The position numbers and the translations under genes were made by a program. This document shows, piece by piece, positions 60,000 through 64,000 of a stretch of DNA of 64,000 nt. The notes beneath the pieces were generated by a model that ran no database searches, was not told where the DNA came from, and was given only the letters and a program-made list of their open reading frames with translations. The number at the start of each line of letters is the position of its first letter. Position 1 is the stretch's first letter. Location of the stretch: NCBI GenBank assembly GCA_963969365.1, contig OZ017757.1, forward strand, positions 2,356,001 through 2,420,000. Reading direction: 5' to 3'. Origin of the DNA: Asterochloris sp. CNOR1 (Eukaryota > Chlorophyta > Trebouxiophyceae > Trebouxiales > Trebouxiaceae).

Positions 60000-62900
60000 C
60001 TAGACTACGGCAATGCCGCCAAACAGGACCTCAGCCAGGACCACAGCCACCAGCAGCCCCGCAGTGTGGGACAGCTGAGAGGTCATGGCCATTAGTCCTG
60101 CCGCGCTGGCTTTGAGGTGTGAGGGGACACACTGCGGTGCCACCACATAGGCGTTTGTGTTGATGTAGCCACCGGCAGCCCACAACACCACCACATACCC
60201 TGCACTTGAGAACGGAATGCTGTGTGAGGGCAGGAGCAGATGCAGCCCTGAGGGACTCCCCTCAGGTTGCACTAGGCTTTGCGCAGGCACTGTGAGGAAG
60301 AAAGGACAAGAAACGCAAGCGAGCCCAGGTTGCTGTGTGCGTCCCATGATCAAAGGTGCATATGTGCGATCGTAAACAGAGATGCTGGCTCACCAATTGC
60401 TGCTAGATCACTGTGCCATGAAGGGCCGCTTTTGAAGTAGACAAAAGCAATGGGTGACACGGCAGCCTGTGCTACCGCCAGCGCCAGCAGAAAAAGGGGT
60501 GACCTGACTGACAGGGTTTTGAATTTGGGTAAGAGGCGGCCGAATAGGTTGGCAAATATGGAGCTGAAGAACAGCACCTGCACAGGATCGCCCATGCTTC
60601 ACCAGGGATGCCAGCAGCAGGTTGGTCCCAACTGGAAGGTGGAGTGGTCATGTGCCGACAGGCTGGCAGGTGGTGTGGACATCGCAAGCATGCTTCATCA
60701 GCTTGTTCCAGCATGCGGCTGCACTTGCACCGTGGGCGTGGAGCTGCACAGCAGCTGACCTTTGGCAGCATGTCACCAAGCCAACCAGAGGTCGGGCAGT
60801 ATGTGAAGAAGGGGAAGATCAGCACCTGAGCAGGGAGCAGAGGAGGTGTCATGGATTGGCGAAACTGCTGCATCAAGGCACGGCCATGGCAGCTGCATGC
60901 AGACACACCTCAGCAGCTGCATAGGGTCACCACATCGAGCTAAGCGGGCAAAGACTGCAGCACCACCACCAAGTGGACCCAGCAGAGGGCACCTACTCTG
61001 GTTATGCCGCATGAATGACACTGTGGAACACCTCGGCGCAGCTCACTATGACAAGGCCTGCCAGCAGAAACGCCAGCTTCACAGGCCACATCACCTTCCA
61101 CACCTGCCACTGCACATGATACGAGACATGCATGGCAATGGGTGGCAGCTCACCATGACAAGGCCTGCCAGCAGCAGCGCCAGCATCACAGGCCAGATCC
61201 CTTGCATCACCTCCCACACCAGGGCTGCCCCGCTGTTGCTGCGCGCAAGCTGGGCTTGCCCTGGCTGCGGCTGCAATGGCTCAGGCAGCGCTGACCGATC
61301 TGCAGGGGCTATGCCGCCAGCTCAAACGATGATGTGAAATGACGGTCAAGCAGGTCCTAGACCTTCTGTGAGCTGTGTCACAAGTGCAGCTTGCGTTGCA
61401 TGCCGCTGCAGGCTGGGACACTGACGCAGCAGGCAGGCTGCCAGCTCAAGGAGGCGCACTGCAGGCTTCTTGTGTCGGGCGGGATGTGCCATCAGCAGCC
61501 AACACCAGAGTCAGCAGCAGCAGCAGGGGCTGCTGCATCCCGTGGTGCCCATGGCCAGCAGCAGCAGCAAGCCGTGTTCCACACTCTCAGCGGGCAAGAC
61601 GGCGCACAGCAGCCAGCGGCAGAGCCAGCAAAAGCAGCGCATGCAGCGGTCTGCAGCCAGCAGCAGCAGCACTGACCCCATCGCACCTTGATCCTGACCA
61701 ACCTGTGGACTGAAGGCAGAGCGGGTCGAGGGGGACGTGCTAGATGCGGAGTGCTCCGACGACTCCACAATGGTCCCAATGCCTGCGGCATCGACTGACA
61801 TGGGTGGAGGAGCCTCCTGCGGGGAGTTTGTGCCTCGTTCCTGGCAGAGTTAAAGCAGAGGGTTGATGGAGCAATTGGTTGCTGGGGCACACGGCCCAGA
61901 CGCTGCCAGGTGTGGTGCAGTGCAATTCCCTCTAGTAAGCCCAGGCATACATCAATGCTGTGCCAAACACCAGCGCTGTGCTGGACATCTGATCCAACGC
62001 AGCAGGACGGCGCAGCCGACAGCAATCCGGGTTCACCTAGGGTTCACGAATGGGCAGCCGCAGGCTCAGAGGATGTCAGCCACCTGCTTCTGCAGGCCAC
62101 ACCTGCCTGCAAGCACGCCTGCGTGGCGGTCACGAGCATGCCCTGCCAGCACAGTAGTCTGCCTGCCCAACTCCAACACCACCTGTCCGCATTATTCCCC
62201 AAGGCACACTGGCCTGCCAGCAAGTCTGCATGCCTGCCAGTAAAACAAATGCAGGACATACTTTGCCAGCCACAGCTTCACTGAGACCCAGCCCACGGAA
62301 CCCACCTGCCTGCCAGGCGTCGCCCACGACCTTGCTGCTCCCCCCTGGCTTGCTCCTTAGAGCGGCCTGCGCCTGCCCCGAGGGCCGGGCGCCACCGCCA
62401 GACCCACTGCCCTGCACAGGCAGGGTGGCGCTGCGGCGGAGGGGCTGGGGTGCAGGGCTGAAGAGGTCCTCAGTGATGCGGTCCAGCTGGAAGGAGGGGT
62501 GGCGGATCACTGTGCGCCCTGCAGGCAACACCGGTCCCTTGCAAGCGGTGATACTGCTGCTGGAGCTACGACGTGGCTGGGAGGAGGAGTGGTGAATTGC
62601 CCTGCACCCAACGCTGCACAGTGCGAGAGGTGGTGCTGCTGGATGGTCCTTGGTGTTGTGGTCCAGCTGACTGGAGGGGTGGAGGATCACTGTACGCGCC
62701 TGCGGCCAGCACTGCTCCAACACGAGAGGTTGTGCTGCAGGGCCACTTGGCTGGTGAGAGAGGCCGCAGTCATGCTGTGCCCAGGAGCAGCACTGGCAGA
62801 CTGTGAGACATGGTGCGCCACAGTGCGCCCCAAATAGCACAGCTGCAGGCAGCTGCCAGTGCGACAAATGGAGGCAAGTGGCCACGCCATTTGGTATAGC

Positions 62901-63838
62901 GGGAGACTTGAGCACTTCCTCGACTGGCCCCCCCTTGGCACGCGGCGGACTTGTAAAGCCAGCAAGCTCACTGCTGGACAAGGTCATGGCGCCCTAGGAG
63001 ATGGTGTCTCCCTGTATTATGGTGCCCTTTAGCTCTCCCACAACACAAACCCCAAAATTCAACAGATAAGCCCCTTGTGTGTTGACCGGGGGGGGGGGGG
63101 CGCGGGGGGGGGAGTCGTGGCCCTGTCAATCACACTGACTCACTCTGAAATGGTGCCCTCACCCCTTACACACAACAAACAGTGCCTCACCACTGGGCAG
63201 GGTCATGGCGCCCTCTATCATGGTGTCCCCCTCTGAGATGGTGTCGAAGAAGCCCAGAGGAGTAAAGCCCAGCATACGGTACGATGCATGCTTCTCCAGG
63301 CCACGCTCGGGCTCAGCTCCCAGCCTGCCTTCTTCCTGCAAGCAGTTGCAGTGATGATGATTCTATGTGCCGTTTTCAGCATGTTCATCAGATCAGCTAG
63401 CTGCATGCATATGCACACACACACACACACACACACTTATCGAGGGCTGCAGCGAGCATGGGCAACTGCACTCATTCAGCTTGAGTGTGTTGCGGCCAGC
63501 CTGCCTGAGTTGTGACATAAGATACATAGGCTCCACGGGACAAAGGTGGGTGTTGGGCCATACAGCTTCGACGCGAGCCTGATGCTGCTGCAGAAGTGGT
63601 TGCGTCATGCTGGCTGGTTTGGGTTTGTCCCCTCCTCCAAACCCACTTTCCTTTATGTTTCACGAAATGACAAGGAAACCATGATGTTTGGATCACAACC
63701 AATCTGACCTGCTGTTGCAGAAGTGGTTGGGTCACGCTGGCTGGCTGGTTGTACCTCTCGATGGACTGCCAGTGCCGAAGCAGCAGGCTGATGGCAGCCA
63801 CAAAGCCCAGGACAACAACACCTGCACCATAGGCCGGA
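60000..63838 (-). CDS. ENT/SLC29-like nucleoside transporter, C-terminal part
   Basis: Equilibrative nucleoside transporters have 11 spans with a big loop between spans 6 and 7. Exons found, 5' to 3': 63838-63709 (span about 6, AGVVVLGFVAAISLLLRHW), 63335-63191, 62518-62262, 61840-61703 (long Ser/Pro-rich loop), 61299-61154 (span 7), 60825-60760 (VLIFPFFTYCPTSGWLGD), 60577-60394 (SSIFANLFGRLLPKFK, resembling the family's F-x-x-x-D-x-x-G-R), 60199-60000 (GYINTNAYVVAPQCVPSH). Phases agree except for one missing link between 61703 and 61299. The gene starts beyond 64000. The family call comes from span order, the loop and the GR motif; a divergent major-facilitator protein is the alternative. 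It lies head-to-tail upstream of cyclase B. Confidence 0.68.
61047..61103 (-). repeat. Duplicate of a membrane-span exon end
   Basis: This stretch reads VWKVMWPVKLAFLLAGLVI between a GGCAG acceptor and a GTGAGC donor. The preceding exon ends VWEVMQGIWPVMLALLLAGLVM before the same donor. Both are phase 0 downstream, so the copy could be included as an extra span or skipped. Confidence 0.8.
62640..62710 (-). repeat. Degraded copy of transporter loop exon start
   Basis: Reads RTVILHPSSQLDHNTKD on the minus strand, mirroring the real exon start RTVIRHPSFQLDRITED at 62518-62466. Confidence 0.75.
63088..63112 (+). repeat. G-rich tract (13 G, CGC, 9 G)
   Basis: Two long guanine runs interrupted by CGC, in a transporter intron. 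Here the G strand is the non-transcribed complement of the gene, unlike the poly-G in cyclase A. Confidence 0.85.
63414..63438. repeat. CA microsatellite
   Basis: About twelve CA dinucleotides in a transporter intron. Confidence 0.9.
63584..63622 (-). repeat. Degraded copy of a transporter exon end
   Basis: Reads KPASMTQPLLQQHQ on the minus strand, mirroring the end of exon 63838-63709 (QPASVTQPLLQQQ before GTCAGA). Confidence 0.7.
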
Positions 63839-64000
63839 CTGGAACAGATCAGCACGGCTGAATCACTTGGGGAGGAACAAACACATTGTGATCACATGCG
63901 GAGCATGTGACTCAGACGGCTGGATTTGCTTAGCAGAAAGCAGCGCTTCCCATTTTGACCTTACAAGAGGCCTCTTGTGCAGGTCTACACATGGGCTGCT

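Noticed and set aside
61380-61560. Short minus-strand frame with a signal-peptide-like start (MQQPLLLLLTLVLAAD)
   Set aside because: It lies in a CAG/CTG-rich low-complexity stretch inside the transporter gene. CTG repeats read as poly-Leu by chance.
1-64000. rRNA, tRNA, LTR, LINE or viral elements
   Set aside because: No reverse transcriptase, integrase, capsid or transposase motif was seen in any frame, no long terminal repeats were noticed, and no tRNA or rRNA signature was recognised by eye. A covariance-model scan was not possible.

Overview
The window looks like nuclear DNA of a green alga. Genes are intron-dense on both strands, with GT-AG introns that mostly end in TGCAG, moderately high GC and the standard code. 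A plant-type TOM9/TOM22 import receptor is present, and two genes carry a possible TGTAA poly(A) signal of the chlorophyte kind. A trebouxiophyte-like chlorophyte is my best guess, but the sequence alone does not fix the species. I rebuilt gene models by hand from splice sites and reading phase. Where I give exon lists, all phases close and the coding length is a multiple of three.

Left part (1-14.4 kb): the 3' end of PEX11 (+), pyrroline-5-carboxylate reductase (+), the SDH assembly factor SDHAF3/ACN9 (-), TOM9 (-), a three-exon multi-membrane-span protein (+), a 2-kb stretch without a convincing gene, a MORN-repeat protein (+), and a 409-residue Ala/Gln-rich coiled-coil protein (-). Middle part (14.8-28.7 kb): a 16-exon gene for a 1619-residue coiled-coil protein (-), a complete DUSP12/YVH1 phosphatase (-) and an unrecognised conserved-looking gene (-).

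Right part (29.3-64 kb): two paralogous receptor genes face each other tail to tail (29357-45971 on +, 46316-59557 on -). Each encodes a signal peptide, a bacterial PhnD-like periplasmic-binding-protein ectodomain, a short Cys motif, one membrane span, a degenerate protein-kinase domain, a linker helix, a class III nucleotidyl cyclase domain and a Ser-rich tail. This is the layout of animal receptor guanylyl cyclases, but with a bacterial-type solute-binding sensor. Beyond them lies the 3' part of an ENT/SLC29-like transporter (-) that runs off the right edge.

The second main observation concerns the introns. Many next to a recognisable exon are filled with degraded tandem copies of that exon's own border (splice site plus 20-80 bases of coding sequence). 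This occurs in at least four unrelated genes and in a dozen introns, and it looks like a general mode of intron growth in this genome. No rRNA, tRNA, CRISPR array, transposon or viral element was recognised.
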